DNA from: UBA2882 sp045542735
GTDB lineage: Bacteria; Bacillota; Clostridia; Lachnospirales; Lachnospiraceae
Reading direction: 5' to 3'
NCBI GenBank assembly: GCA_045542735.1
Contig: JAZQLQ010000015.1
Location: 159,794-223,793, forward strand
Length of the DNA: 64,000 nt
Under the pieces are notes generated by a model, which worked only from the letters and a program-made list of their open reading frames with translations, was not told the DNA's origin and did no database searches. The position numbers and the translations under genes are program-made. This document shows, one piece after another, positions 49,401-57,790 of the stretch; within the stretch, counting starts at the first letter, position 1, and each line of letters begins with the position of its first letter.

Positions 49401-50128
49401 AGATTCAGTTTGCTTATCCTCATCCGGAATTGCAGGGACTATATACCAAAACCAGCGTATCAGAGCTTAAAATGGCAGCTCTTCATGAGGATGAACAGAC
49501 CGATGTAATGTTTGAAACACAAAAAGAACAGTCTGTTGTACCGTTGTTTATGCAGGAAGAGCAAAAGATATCCGGAACAACCCGTGGTACGGCATATCAC
49601 CGCCTAATGGAGTTGTTAGTATTTAAGGATTTTGCGAATATGACAGATTTGTTAGAAGCAAAAAGTGCTCAAAACCCGAAGCAAGTTCTGGAACATCAGA
49701 TAGCAGCTATCTTGCAAAGCGGTAAAATGTCAAAATCAGATATGGATTTGATTGACATGGATAAAGTGAAAGGTTTTTTGGGAAGTGATCTTGCGGCAGA
49801 GATGGCAGAAGCTGATGCAAAGGGGAAACTTTACAAAGAACAGCCCTTTGTCATGACCATAGAAGCAAGCCGTGTGAATCCGCAGTTTCCCAGGGATGAG
49901 TCTATGTTAATTCAGGGTATTATCGATGCCTATTTTGAAAAGGACGGGAAAATCTATCTCCTGGATTACAAAACCGACCGGGTAAACAAAAAAGAGGATC
50001 TGATACAGCGGTATCAGACCCAGCTTGATTACTATAGAGAAGTTTTGGAAAAGCTTATGGGAAAAGAAGTTGGTGGAATCTATATCTATTCCTATCACTT
50101 CTTGGAATCCATCACCATACGTCTATAA
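46490..50128 (+). CDS. addA: ATP-dependent helicase/nuclease subunit A
   Basis: 1212 residues. UvrD/Rep-type helicase and nuclease subunit of AddAB. The P-loop is SAAAGSGKT (K30), with the Walker B region QVMIDEYQDSN and motif VLYVALTRAKEKL later. The C-terminal nuclease domain has D1159-Y-K1161 (LLDYKTDR) and the QLDYYREVLEKLMG helix. The ATG overlaps the addB TGA by one base (TGATG), with GGAGGAAAC upstream, so translation is coupled. Confidence 0.98.
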   Translation: MAMTFTPDQQKVIDIRDCNVLVSAAAGSGKTAVLVERILGLISDSEHPVDIDKLLVVTFTNAAAAEMRERIHSAILARLEAEPDNANLQRQAVLVHHAQITTIDSFCRFILKNHFQEIDLDPGFTIGDPGKIKLMEKETIAKVMEEAYAGAKWYEGFYNDFIDMTDVYATKGRDRAVEDMVMRLYRFVMSLPFPEKWLMHTLEDYQFETMEEFLNSSYIQSIVTLVSNKLKRIVAQYDTLVFMASEAGGPDKYVPLLERERAIIHEAVKATDYAQLKDAVSGITFDRLPTIRKDEACDEDKKEAVKQGRERIKKRMAALKENYFFESLSDMKEDILIAGKVVKPLVYLTLALMKQFAADKAKENVIDFSDMEHFALKILVDEDGNPTDTARLYQEHYAQVMIDEYQDSNEVQELLLTVVSKDGWEKPNRFMVGDMKQSIYKFRMARPELFLEKYHKYQLAGRRETRIDLKQNFRSRKEVIDAVNHVFYPLMGEAVGGIQYDEDAALYVGATYPEAPQREDGLSAAQTELLIYEYKDENGEASILSKTEGEAAMIASRIKELMENGLVTDKATGALRPVTYSDIVILVRSTTGLMEQIQETFKQEGIPVSVPSRTGYFSATEVQTLLKLLSVLENPGNDIPLATVLKSPMYGFTDEELAEISLIATEGEEKESLYQKLCLCENAKVKQFLTELKDYRKAMKTETVHDLLYQIIRKHRYLDYVTALPGGAVRRANVEMLLEKAVEYEMLQMHGVFGFLQYMKQLEKYEVDYGEGSGDSVDCVTLMTIHKSKGLEFPICFVAGLSKRFNKRDLSGSMLLHTDLGVGMEYRNPETRVRRKTIKQIMVAEQLKNEEMGEELRVLYVALTRAKEKLILTGAVDRMDKALAECGSLYGGDKVDPELILDSNQYLKLLLHAYSLYQETPEKIPQIILYHEDDLVTEQAVQQFDRRLAKESLCYYLKQEADASGQEFEAKIQFAYPHPELQGLYTKTSVSELKMAALHEDEQTDVMFETQKEQSVVPLFMQEEQKISGTTRGTAYHRLMELLVFKDFANMTDLLEAKSAQNPKQVLEHQIAAILQSGKMSKSDMDLIDMDKVKGFLGSDLAAEMAEADAKGKLYKEQPFVMTIEASRVNPQFPRDESMLIQGIIDAYFEKDGKIYLLDYKTDRVNKKEDLIQRYQTQLDYYREVLEKLMGKEVGGIYIYSYHFLESITIRL

Positions 50129-51108
50129 TGGGTAGCCTCTTGGGGGTTGCCCATTTTTTCGTAGCAATCTGCCAGTGCATTTAAGGGGATTGCATTGTGA
50201 TAACGGATATTCAATACACTTTCTGTCTCAAAGGCGGCATTGTAATACCAGATACAGGCTTCATTTAAGTCACCGGTTTTTAGGTAATAGTCACCAAGGC
50301 AGCAGCAAATCTCGCTACAGCTTCCCAAGGCGATTCCTTTGGTAGTATATTTGAAAAACTCTAAATAATTTTCAGAAATTAAACATGCCTTAGCGCATAC
50401 GCAACAAGCTTCCAAAAGTTCATCGGAGCTACGGGTGGTATCCAGTACGGAATCTGCAAATGCCTGATAAGCAGCTGTAAAGTCCTCGGGATCTCCGGCA
50501 ATCATCAGCTCCTTGGCGTAGAGATTGTGGAGCTTTTGATCCAGGCGGATACCATCTCCGCACAATTTCTCAAAGGCGTTGATATCACGGTCCTTATGGT
50601 TGCTTGTGGGACGATGCTCAATGGTAATCTCACTATCATAAATCAAGGGATTGAGGCGTACCGCTTCATGAATGGCGTTTTCCCAGACAAAGGTACGGAC
50701 GCGCTTATAAAGTTTGGGACGTAATTCCTTGTCAAAGTTGTAAATGGTATTGAAGGAAAGCTGATTGGAATAGTACATCTGTACAATGTCGATTTCCGGT
50801 AACAGACCTTTTTTCAACATGAGAAACTTATTGTGGTTCTCTTCATCTAATACTTCATCTGCATCGGCACAATAAATATACTCCTTGGTTGCTTTAGAAA
50901 AGGAAAAGTTGCGGGCATCGCTAAAACTGCCGGTCCAGGCGAAATCATAGATTTTGTCTGTGTATTTGGCAGCGATTTCTTTGGTTTTATCCGTAGAACC
51001 GGTATCCACGATGATAATTTCATCCATCAAATCCGCGATGGAATTTAAGCAACGGGATAAAACGGCTTCTTCATTTTTTACAATCATACAAAGGCTGATA
51101 CTGATCAT
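50095..51108 (-). CDS. Family 2 glycosyltransferase with helical-repeat C-terminus
   Basis: 337 residues. The GT-A domain opens ISLCMIVKNEEAVLSRCLNSI and has IIVDTGSTDKTKEIA and CADADEVLDEEN, the nucleotide-sugar and metal-binding blocks of the GT2 'SunS/BcsA-like' type. The C-terminal half is helical with repeated tetratricopeptide-like units (LGDYYLKTGDLNEACIWYYNAA, LNALADCYEKMGNPQEA). It probably glycosylates a protein or surface component in the cytosol. ATG 51108 has AGGAGG eight bases upstream; ATG 51114 lies too close to it. The 3' end overlaps addA by 34 bases. Confidence 0.87.
   Translation of the reverse strand: MISISLCMIVKNEEAVLSRCLNSIADLMDEIIIVDTGSTDKTKEIAAKYTDKIYDFAWTGSFSDARNFSFSKATKEYIYCADADEVLDEENHNKFLMLKKGLLPEIDIVQMYYSNQLSFNTIYNFDKELRPKLYKRVRTFVWENAIHEAVRLNPLIYDSEITIEHRPTSNHKDRDINAFEKLCGDGIRLDQKLHNLYAKELMIAGDPEDFTAAYQAFADSVLDTTRSSDELLEACCVCAKACLISENYLEFFKYTTKGIALGSCSEICCCLGDYYLKTGDLNEACIWYYNAAFETESVLNIRYHNAIPLNALADCYEKMGNPQEATHYRRMVMDSKK
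50128..50159 (+). terminator. addBA terminator inside the convergent gene
   Basis: ATGGGTAGCC (50128-50137) pairs over ten positions with GGTTGCCCAT (50145-50154) using two G-U pairs, then TTTTTT. It is encoded in the 3' coding part of the glycosyltransferase on the other strand. Confidence 0.85.
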
Positions 51109-51201
51109 GGTCATTCCTCCTTTACATATATGCTTTTTGTATATCTATATGATGTAGCTATATTTTAGCATATGAAAGCAAAGATGCCTACAAAAAAATG
51201 A

Positions 51202-51876
51202 TTAGCCAAAGGCCAGTGCTTTGACCTTTTCCAGTGCTTTTTTTACCGGAGGCAGATTGATGATGATAAGTGTGATAATCATCTCCGCCAAAATGTAACT
51301 GTAGTTGTATACAATGGAGTACACGGAAGTCAGAGACTGGGGAAACCATTCGGGCATATAGTCCATCCAGTAGATATAGCCGCCGATGGTATGAAATAAG
51401 CCGCGAAGAAGGCAAGCCACGACATAACCGATGGTCAGACCATGCTTCTTATTTAGCCAGATGCCGGTAAGACCCAGAGCGGTAAAGGCGAAGAAATAGT
51501 CACAACATACCTGAAAGGGTGTTAAAAAATAAGTGGCACCGGTCTGCATAAACTGCAAGATGCTATATGAAAAAGCGGTTAAAAGACCGATTTTTACACC
51601 GTATAAGTATCCCACATAACAGATGAAAAACATGCTGAATAAGGTGACGGAACCGCCCATGGGAAGTTCGTATTTAATGTAAGATGTGACAAAGGCAAGT
51701 GCCAATGCGATGCCGGCAAAGGCCAGCTGTTTGGCGTTGATTTTTTTTGTGGTTTGCTTTTTATCCACGATAAATGCGGTGATTAGCATAACCAAAATCA
51801 ACAAAATGACAAGAGCGGCATAACCGTTATTTGTGAGGGCAAAATAACCCTCTTCGTTACTAATAAATTGTGACAT
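51202..51876 (-). CDS. thiT: Thiamine transporter ThiT (ECF S-component)
   Basis: 224 residues, six transmembrane helices. ThiT binds thiamine outside and works with the shared ECF module. The typical Lachnospiraceae/YuaJ pattern is seen: KQLAFAGIALALAFVTSYIKYELPMGGSVTLFSMFFICYVGYLYGVKIGLLTAFSYSILQFMQ, then QVCCDYFFAFTALGLTG and YIYWMDYMPEWFPQSL, which hold thiamine-contact residues. A TPP riboswitch lies just upstream. AAGGAGG lies eight bases before ATG 51876. The EcfAAT genes are not in this window. Confidence 0.95.
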   Translation of the reverse strand: MSQFISNEEGYFALTNNGYAALVILLILVMLITAFIVDKKQTTKKINAKQLAFAGIALALAFVTSYIKYELPMGGSVTLFSMFFICYVGYLYGVKIGLLTAFSYSILQFMQTGATYFLTPFQVCCDYFFAFTALGLTGIWLNKKHGLTIGYVVACLLRGLFHTIGGYIYWMDYMPEWFPQSLTSVYSIVYNYSYILAEMIITLIIINLPPVKKALEKVKALAFG

Positions 51877-51884
51877 AAAAAAAT

Positions 51885-51907
51885 CCTCCTTAAAAATAAA
51901 TAGGAGG
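51885..51907 (-). promoter_or_regulatory. Anti-ribosome-binding-site hairpin of the thiT leader
   Basis: On the minus strand, CCTCCT (plus 51902-51907) can pair with the AGGAGG ribosome binding site (plus 51885-51890). A free CCCCTCC segment can alternatively pair with GGGGAG at the 5' edge of the TPP aptamer. This is a plausible expression platform for translation control. Confidence 0.6.
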
Positions 51908-51924
51908 GGACTACTAATAAAAGA

Positions 51925-52016
51925 AACTGCTTCCTTACGCCGGCATTATCCGGTTCAAGTAGTGAGGGTTAGCTGTCTTTGCAGACACCAATCTCAGCCC
52001 GAGGGGCTCCCCTAGC
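51925..52016 (-). ncRNA. TPP riboswitch
   Basis: The minus strand carries the thi-box core: GGGCTGAGA, then ACCCTCACTACTTGAACC, GGATAATGCCGGCG and AAGGAAGC, in order. Paired elements and the long P3 loop are present. It senses thiamine pyrophosphate and should switch off thiT when the cofactor is plentiful. Confidence 0.96.
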
Positions 52017-52038
52017 AAAATATATTTTGTTGGTACAT

Positions 52039-52067
52039 ACTATACTTTGATAAAAAATATTTGTCAA
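52039..52067 (-). promoter_or_regulatory. thiT promoter
   Basis: On the minus strand: TTGACA (plus 52062-52067), 17 bp, TATAGT (plus 52039-52044), ending about 16 bases before the aptamer. Confidence 0.85.
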
Positions 52068-52086
52068 CATCAATTTTGTAAAGTGT

Positions 52087-52620
52087 TTACTCTACTTTAC
52101 CAAAACGGTTAAAGGGATAGTAGCAAAATGCTGCTTTGCCAAGTATCTGGTCTTCGTGTACAAAACTATTTTCCCAGTAACGGGAATCAAAGGAATAGTT
52201 ACGGTTGTCGCCCAGTACAAAATAGCTGTTACCGGGCACTTGATAAGGGCCAAAATCGCCAATGGGAGTCTCGGGTGTAAAGGAATCATCCAAAGGCTCT
52301 AAGGAATAGTTGATATACACTTTTCCGTCTGTGATTTGGACAGTGTCACCGGGTAGGCCAATGATACGCTTGATGTAGAGAACGGATTCGTCGTCAGGAT
52401 ATTTAAAAATAACAATATCATATCGCTGGGGAATATGGGTATTGTATGCCAGACGGTTGCCGATGATGCGGTCGCCTGTCATAATGGTATTTTCCATGGA
52501 TTCGGAAGGAATCTGGGCGTTTACGATTAAATAGGTATCCATTGCCCAGACTAGTGCAACCACGATGACAAATATGAAAATGTATTCTAAAATCTCGCGA
52601 ATAATCGCTTTTCGTTTCAT
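52087..52620 (-). CDS. lepB: Signal peptidase I
   Basis: 177 residues. It cleaves signal peptides on the outer face of the membrane with a Ser-Lys dyad: S41 in PSESMENTI and K84 in YIKRIIGLPGD. One N-terminal helix (11-29) anchors it. GDNRNYSFDSRYW and VPGNSYFVLGDN are family motifs. ATG 52620 has AAGGAAG upstream; a TTG-started frame to 52638 is rejected. It lies next to no obvious substrate, though many secreted proteins are in the window. Confidence 0.97.
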   Translation of the reverse strand: MKRKAIIREILEYIFIFVIVVALVWAMDTYLIVNAQIPSESMENTIMTGDRIIGNRLAYNTHIPQRYDIVIFKYPDDESVLYIKRIIGLPGDTVQITDGKVYINYSLEPLDDSFTPETPIGDFGPYQVPGNSYFVLGDNRNYSFDSRYWENSFVHEDQILGKAAFCYYPFNRFGKVE

Positions 52621-52653
52621 AGGTATCTTCCTTGTCAAATTTATGATATTCTT

Positions 52654-52682
52654 ATTATACTAGGCAAAAATCGGAAGTACAA
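52654..52682 (-). promoter_or_regulatory. lepB promoter
   Basis: On the minus strand: TTGTAC (plus 52677-52682), 17 bp, perfect TATAAT (plus 52654-52659). Confidence 0.8.
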
Positions 52683-52727
52683 GAATGAGTTTATCGTGTA
52701 TATATGACAATTATGGAGGAAATCAGA

Positions 52728-54239
52728 ATGTTTCGTTTTGTCTTATTTGACTTAGACGGTACACTAACCGATCCCAAGGAGGGGATTTGTAAGTGTGTAC
52801 AATATGCTTTAAAGGCCCAAAACATCGATGAACCGGATCTGGACGAGCTGGAGCCTTTTATCGGACCGCCCTTAAAAAACAGCTTTATGGAATTTTACGG
52901 GATGGATGAAAAAACGGCAGAGACAGCGGTTAAAAAGTATCGGGAACGGTTTTCAACAATTGGACTGTATGAAAATGAACTTTATCCGGGAATGGAAGAA
53001 TTGTTGCAAAGCCTGAAGTCTCATGGCATTAAACTGGCCATTGCATCAAGTAAGCCCAAGGAATTTGTAGACCGGATTTTAAAGCATTTTCAAATTACGG
53101 ATTATTTTGATGTGGTCTGCGGCAGTGAGAAAAATGGCAAAAAAGTAGAAAAAGTAGATGTGATGCGGGAGGCTATCAGCAAACTGTTTCATGTGCGGGA
53201 GGAAACCGTTGCAGAAAAAAACAGTAAAATCATACCCTTTGATGAAATTTTGATGGTAGGAGACCGGAAATTTGATGTGGAAGCTGCCAAAGTTTTTGGT
53301 ATCAAGTGTGTAGGTGTATCCTATGGTTACGCTGCAAAGGGAGAATTGGAAGAAGCCGGTGCGGATTTTGTGACCGATGAATTGGAGGCAGTGCATCAGT
53401 ACATTACAGGGAGAAAGTTAGGTACACAGGCACAAGGAGGAAAGCATGCGCTTTTTAACAGTATCCGCATTTTGATGCCGGTGGTATATGAGTATCTGTT
53501 GTCTCTTGTTTTGTTATTGGCATTTCGTATTGGTTTGGATTTTTTGATGCAGGGGCCATTGCAAAAAAGAGCAGGATGGTTTGCTGCCCATTCATCTATG
53601 GTGGCTGTTTGCGTTGATGTGGTGGTTACCCTGGTTTGTGCGGTTGTATTTTACCGGTTGTATCAAAAAGAGAAGATGAAGCCTATTTCACAGGTGGTAA
53701 GACGAAGAAGGCAAAAGAACCTGAAACGGGATGTGGTTTTGATTGCGCTTATATCTGTGTTTTTGGCGTTGTTTTTGAATATTTTGTTTGCATTATTAAA
53801 ACTGACAAATGCGTCACAAAGTTACAGTGAAGTGGCTACGACACAGTATTCGGTACCATTGTTGTTAGGACTTTTACACTATGGTTTTATCAAGCCGATA
53901 GAAGAGGAATTGGTATTCCGCGGACTGGTATATGGAAGGATGAGAAAAAGCTTTGCGCCCATTCTGTCCATTCCGGTATCGGCTTTGATTTTTGGCGCTT
54001 ACCATGGTAATTTGGTACAGCTAATCTATGCCTTTTTCATGGGATGCCTGTTATCTTACATATATGAAAGATACAAAAGCCTGAAGGCACCGATTTTGGT
54101 CCATGGCAGTGCCAATCTGGTGGTATATCTGGTCAGCAGCATTGCAGTTTTGGGTGAAGCTGTTGTTTCACCGTTGGGATGCGCCGTTAGTGGTGTGGTG
54201 TCGGCCGGATTATTGGGTTGGTTATTGAAGAGAAAGTAG
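52728..54239 (+). CDS. Fusion of a HAD phosphatase and a CPBP (CAAX-like) membrane protease
   Basis: 503 residues with two parts. Residues 1-225 are a HAD-type phosphatase of the phosphoglycolate phosphatase group: FDLDGTLTD (D8, D10), IASSKPKEF and MVGDRKFDVEAAK. From about 240 the protein becomes a polytopic membrane domain of the CPBP intramembrane protease family. Its motifs are E392-E-E-L-V-F-R398 (EExxxR), H426 (FGAYHGN) and VHGSANLVVY (HxxxN). GGAGG lies eight bases before ATG 52728. I see no frameshift or internal stop, and no separate ribosome binding site in the linker. A HAD-CPBP fusion is unusual; either half could act alone in other species. Confidence 0.88.
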   Translation: MFRFVLFDLDGTLTDPKEGICKCVQYALKAQNIDEPDLDELEPFIGPPLKNSFMEFYGMDEKTAETAVKKYRERFSTIGLYENELYPGMEELLQSLKSHGIKLAIASSKPKEFVDRILKHFQITDYFDVVCGSEKNGKKVEKVDVMREAISKLFHVREETVAEKNSKIIPFDEILMVGDRKFDVEAAKVFGIKCVGVSYGYAAKGELEEAGADFVTDELEAVHQYITGRKLGTQAQGGKHALFNSIRILMPVVYEYLLSLVLLLAFRIGLDFLMQGPLQKRAGWFAAHSSMVAVCVDVVVTLVCAVVFYRLYQKEKMKPISQVVRRRRQKNLKRDVVLIALISVFLALFLNILFALLKLTNASQSYSEVATTQYSVPLLLGLLHYGFIKPIEEELVFRGLVYGRMRKSFAPILSIPVSALIFGAYHGNLVQLIYAFFMGCLLSYIYERYKSLKAPILVHGSANLVVYLVSSIAVLGEAVVSPLGCAVSGVVSAGLLGWLLKRK

Positions 54240-54271
54240 AGAAAAATGATATCAGGAAAGGAGGTCGGGAA

Positions 54272-56716
54272 ATGGAGATCCGTATTTCAGTACGCAGTTT
54301 TGTGGAGTTTTTATTGCGAAGCGGAGATATTGACAATCGGAAAAGTGGCAGTAGCGAAGATGCCATGGCAGAAGGTGCCAGAATTCACCGCATGCTACAG
54401 AGGCGTATGGGAAGCGAATATCAGGCTGAGGTATGGATGACGGAAGCGGTTGCATTTCCTGACTATTCCATTGTCATAGAGGGCAGGGCAGATGGTATTA
54501 TTGATGATGTCAATACCGGCAGAGTGATTGTAGATGAAATTAAGGCGACATACCGTGAATTAAAGAAAATATCGCAGCCTCAACCGGAGCATTTGGCGCA
54601 GGCCAAGTGTTATGCCTATATTTATGCCAAACAACATGATTTAGATGAAATCGGTGTCCGCATGACCTATTGTAATATTGATACTGAGGAATTGAAGTAT
54701 TTTCATGAAAATTACAAATTATCTTCCTTACATAATTGGTTTCATGGCTTACTGGAACAGTACAAAAAATGGGCGGATTTTGAGTTTAAATGGAAGAAAA
54801 AACGGCAGGAAAGCATTGTAGCCATGAACTTTCCTTTTGTACACAGGGACGGACAGAAACAATTAATGGGTTATGTCTATCAGACTATACAGGAAGGAAA
54901 AAAACTGTATTTGGAAGCTCCTACAGGAGTTGGCAAGACTATTTCAACCATGTATCCGGCTATCAAGACCATGGGAGAGGGAAAAGCGGATAAATTGTTT
55001 TATCTGACAGCCAAAACAGTGACCGGTACGGTTGCAAAAGATACATTGGATATCTTAAGAGGTCAGGGCTTGGCGTTTAAAAGTGTGGTTATCACTGCAA
55101 AAGAAAAAATATGTCCCATGGATGAATGTAGTTGTAATCCTGTCAATTGTCCGTTTGCTAAAGGACATTTTGACCGCATTAATGATGCTGTCTTTGATTT
55201 GCTGACACATGAGGATGTTTTTGACAGGGATACTATCACAGGTTATGCCTTAAGTCATGAAGTATGCCCCTTTGAAATGGGGCTTGATATGAGTCTGTTT
55301 GCAGATGGCGTTATCTGCGACTATAACTATTTATTTGATCCCAGAGCTCATTTGAGACGTTTTTTTGCGGAAGGACTCAAGGGGGCTTATCTGTTTTTGA
55401 TTGATGAGGCTCACAATCTGGTTGAGCGTGGTAGGAGTATGTACAGTGCCGAACTTATCAAGGAGGATTTTCTAAAGTTTAAGGAACTGACGAAACCTTA
55501 TTCCCCCTATCTTGGCCGGCTGGCACAAAAATGCAATAAAGAACTTTTGTTATTTAAGAAAGAATGTGAAAATTATATGGTTTTGTCCAGTCATGCGGCT
55601 TTTGTAAATGCATGCAATAAGCTACATGGTGCAATTAATAACTATCTGGACGATCATGAGGATTGCCCGGTAAAGGAAGGAATCTTAGACTTTTACTTTG
55701 AGTTATCCCGCTTTTTGGATACCTATGACAGAATGGATAACAACCATTATGTTACTTACACGGGATATACTGAGGAGGGAAACTTCATGATCAAAGAGTT
55801 TTGTGTGGATCCTTCGGAAGAATTGAAAAAATGTATGGATAAGGGTGTAGCGAGCGTACTTTTCTCAGCTACATTTTTACCGATTCAGTATTATAAAAGT
55901 CTTTTGGGCGGCACGGCAGAAGATTATGAAGTTTATGCCAAAAGTACATTTTCACCGGATAGACAAATACAATTGGTGGGACATGAGGTCACCAGTAAAT
56001 ATACCCGTCGCGGGGAGACGGAATATATAAATATCGCGCGTTATATTTATAATATTGTTACTGCAAAAGAAGGAAACTATATGGTTTTCTTTCCTTCCCA
56101 TGCGTTTCTTGAAAATGTATATCGTGCTTTCGGGCATTTATATGGCAATGACAACAGCTTGCGTCTGTTGATGCAGGAATCCTATATGAGGGAAAGTGAA
56201 CGGGAAGCTTTCTTAGATTTGTTCATCAATCGGGAAGAAGTAGATTTTGCTGGAAAAATCAGTATGGATGTGCTGATAGAAGAGGATAACAGATGTGATG
56301 AAATGGCGATCGTAGAGGAATTTGAGAATGCAACTACTCTCATTGGCTTTTGTGTCATGGGTGGCATATTTGGAGAAGGTATTGATCTGAAAAATGACTC
56401 GCTTATTGGTGCCATTATTGTAGGAACGGGACTTCCACAGGTCTGTCCCGAGAGAGAAATACTCAAGAACCATTTCGATGCCATGGGTGAAGATGGTTTT
56501 GATTATGCCTATAAGTATCCGGGGATGAATAAGGTGCTTCAAGCTGCAGGACGTGTGATCCGTACCGCAGAGGATGCCGGTGTAGTAGCATTATTGGATG
56601 AACGTTTTATGCAGACCGGCTACCGTAAAATGTTTCCGGCAGAATGGCAACATATCAAGCCTGTAACCATGGAGAATGCGGGGATTGAAGCTGCTAATTT
56701 CTGGGAAGAAATATAA
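54272..56716 (+). CDS. Rad3/XPD-like iron-sulfur helicase with N-terminal PD-(D/E)XK nuclease
   Basis: 814 residues. The N-terminus (about 10-165) is a Cas4/RecB-like nuclease: EGRADGIIDD, then VDEIKATYR and HLAQAKCYAYIYAK. The helicase follows: P-loop EAPTGVGKTIS (K222), DEAH box D378-E-A-H381, and C-terminal motifs FSATFLP, VFFPSHAFL and QAAGRVIRTAED. Five cysteines between motifs I and II (C281, C286, C288, C293, C332) can hold the 4Fe-4S cluster of the XPD/DinG type. The enzyme should unwind DNA 5' to 3' and trim it in repair. GGAAAGGAGG precedes ATG 54272. Confidence 0.92.
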   Translation: MEIRISVRSFVEFLLRSGDIDNRKSGSSEDAMAEGARIHRMLQRRMGSEYQAEVWMTEAVAFPDYSIVIEGRADGIIDDVNTGRVIVDEIKATYRELKKISQPQPEHLAQAKCYAYIYAKQHDLDEIGVRMTYCNIDTEELKYFHENYKLSSLHNWFHGLLEQYKKWADFEFKWKKKRQESIVAMNFPFVHRDGQKQLMGYVYQTIQEGKKLYLEAPTGVGKTISTMYPAIKTMGEGKADKLFYLTAKTVTGTVAKDTLDILRGQGLAFKSVVITAKEKICPMDECSCNPVNCPFAKGHFDRINDAVFDLLTHEDVFDRDTITGYALSHEVCPFEMGLDMSLFADGVICDYNYLFDPRAHLRRFFAEGLKGAYLFLIDEAHNLVERGRSMYSAELIKEDFLKFKELTKPYSPYLGRLAQKCNKELLLFKKECENYMVLSSHAAFVNACNKLHGAINNYLDDHEDCPVKEGILDFYFELSRFLDTYDRMDNNHYVTYTGYTEEGNFMIKEFCVDPSEELKKCMDKGVASVLFSATFLPIQYYKSLLGGTAEDYEVYAKSTFSPDRQIQLVGHEVTSKYTRRGETEYINIARYIYNIVTAKEGNYMVFFPSHAFLENVYRAFGHLYGNDNSLRLLMQESYMRESEREAFLDLFINREEVDFAGKISMDVLIEEDNRCDEMAIVEEFENATTLIGFCVMGGIFGEGIDLKNDSLIGAIIVGTGLPQVCPEREILKNHFDAMGEDGFDYAYKYPGMNKVLQAAGRVIRTAEDAGVVALLDERFMQTGYRKMFPAEWQHIKPVTMENAGIEAANFWEEI

Positions 56717-56744
56717 AATTATTTGAAAAAAGAATGGCTAAATA

Positions 56745-56872
56745 AATAAGAAAGTATATCACAGGGGTGCGCTCTCGCTCGATGAAAAAGCGTAGCGGAC
56801 GCATAAGATTGCAAAAGACGCAATCTAAGCGCCGACGTTTTTCAACGTCCCCTTTTGATATACTTTCTTATT
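56745..56872. repeat. 128-bp palindromic element with 17-bp terminal inverted repeats
   Basis: AATAAGAAAGTATATCA (56745-56761) is exactly mirrored by TGATATACTTTCTTATT (56856-56872). Inside, AGGGG/CCCCT, TGAAAAA/TTTTTCA and AGATTGC/GCAATCT form further stems, so nearly the whole element can fold as one long hairpin. It fills the gap between the convergent helicase and nfo genes. It resembles a MITE or repetitive extragenic palindrome. No target-site duplication is obvious. Confidence 0.75.
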
Positions 56873-56917
56873 ATCTGCCATTTCTTATAAAACAACTTTT
56901 ATGGCGGTCTCCTTGGT

Positions 56918-57790
56918 TTATTGTCTCAACTGCGCGATTTCTTCTTTGTAAGGTGCTATGGTTTTGGTGGGATTTTCAGGGTCGGGTATCCAGGGAGTTT
57001 CCAGAATTTTAGGAACATCCTGGAAATCCGGGTGGTGTACGATGTTATAAAGGGCATCAAAACCAATGTGACCGTCGCCAAGGTTAGCGTGGCGGTCTTT
57101 TCCGGCTCCGCAAGGGTTTTTGCTGTCGTTAATATGAAAGACTGCAATTTGTTCCTTGCCCAGTATCCGGTCAAATTCGTCGATGACTGTGTCGAAGTCT
57201 TCTTTTATACGATATCCTGCATCGTGTGTATGACAGGTGTCGAAACAAATTCTTAGGTTTTCCGGATATTTCACGCCTTCGTAAATAGCGGCAAGTTCCT
57301 CAAAGTTTCTACCGATTTCAGAGCCTTTTCCGGCCATGGTCTCCAAGGCGATTTTACAGGTCATATCCTTTGTCATGACCTCGTTTAGTCCTTCAATAAT
57401 CTTTGCAATTCCTTTATCACTACCTTCATTGACATGGGAACCGGGGTGCAGAACGAGGATTTCACTACCAAAATCAGTACTTCGCTCCAATTCTTTTGCT
57501 AAAAATTCCACTGCAAGCTCAAAAATTTCCGGTTTTACCGTATTGGCAAGATTAATAATATAGGGAGCATGAATTACAATTTGATGAATATCATGCTCTT
57601 TCAGATACTCCCAGCCTGCAGCAAGATTACATTCTGACGTGGGTTTACGTCTGGTGTTTTGAGGGGCACCGGTATAGACCATAAGTGTATTGGCTCCATA
57701 TGAGACGGCTTCTTTGGCAGAGCCGAGAAACATTTCTTTGCCACTCATACCTACATGTGATCCCAATATGATGTTATTTAATGAATTCAT
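56918..57790 (-). CDS. nfo: Endonuclease IV
   Basis: 290 residues, AP endonuclease family 2. The TIM barrel cuts 5' of abasic sites using three zinc ions. LGSHVGMSGKEMF, VIHAPYIINLAN, LVLHPGSHVNEG, ALETMAGKGSEIG, CFDTCHTHDAGY and FHINDSKNPCGAGKDRHANLGDGHIG hold the metal ligands in order, all present. AAAGGAG precedes ATG 57790. It complements the nearby AddAB and helicase repair genes. Confidence 0.97.
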   Translation of the reverse strand: MNSLNNIILGSHVGMSGKEMFLGSAKEAVSYGANTLMVYTGAPQNTRRKPTSECNLAAGWEYLKEHDIHQIVIHAPYIINLANTVKPEIFELAVEFLAKELERSTDFGSEILVLHPGSHVNEGSDKGIAKIIEGLNEVMTKDMTCKIALETMAGKGSEIGRNFEELAAIYEGVKYPENLRICFDTCHTHDAGYRIKEDFDTVIDEFDRILGKEQIAVFHINDSKNPCGAGKDRHANLGDGHIGFDALYNIVHHPDFQDVPKILETPWIPDPENPTKTIAPYKEEIAQLRQ

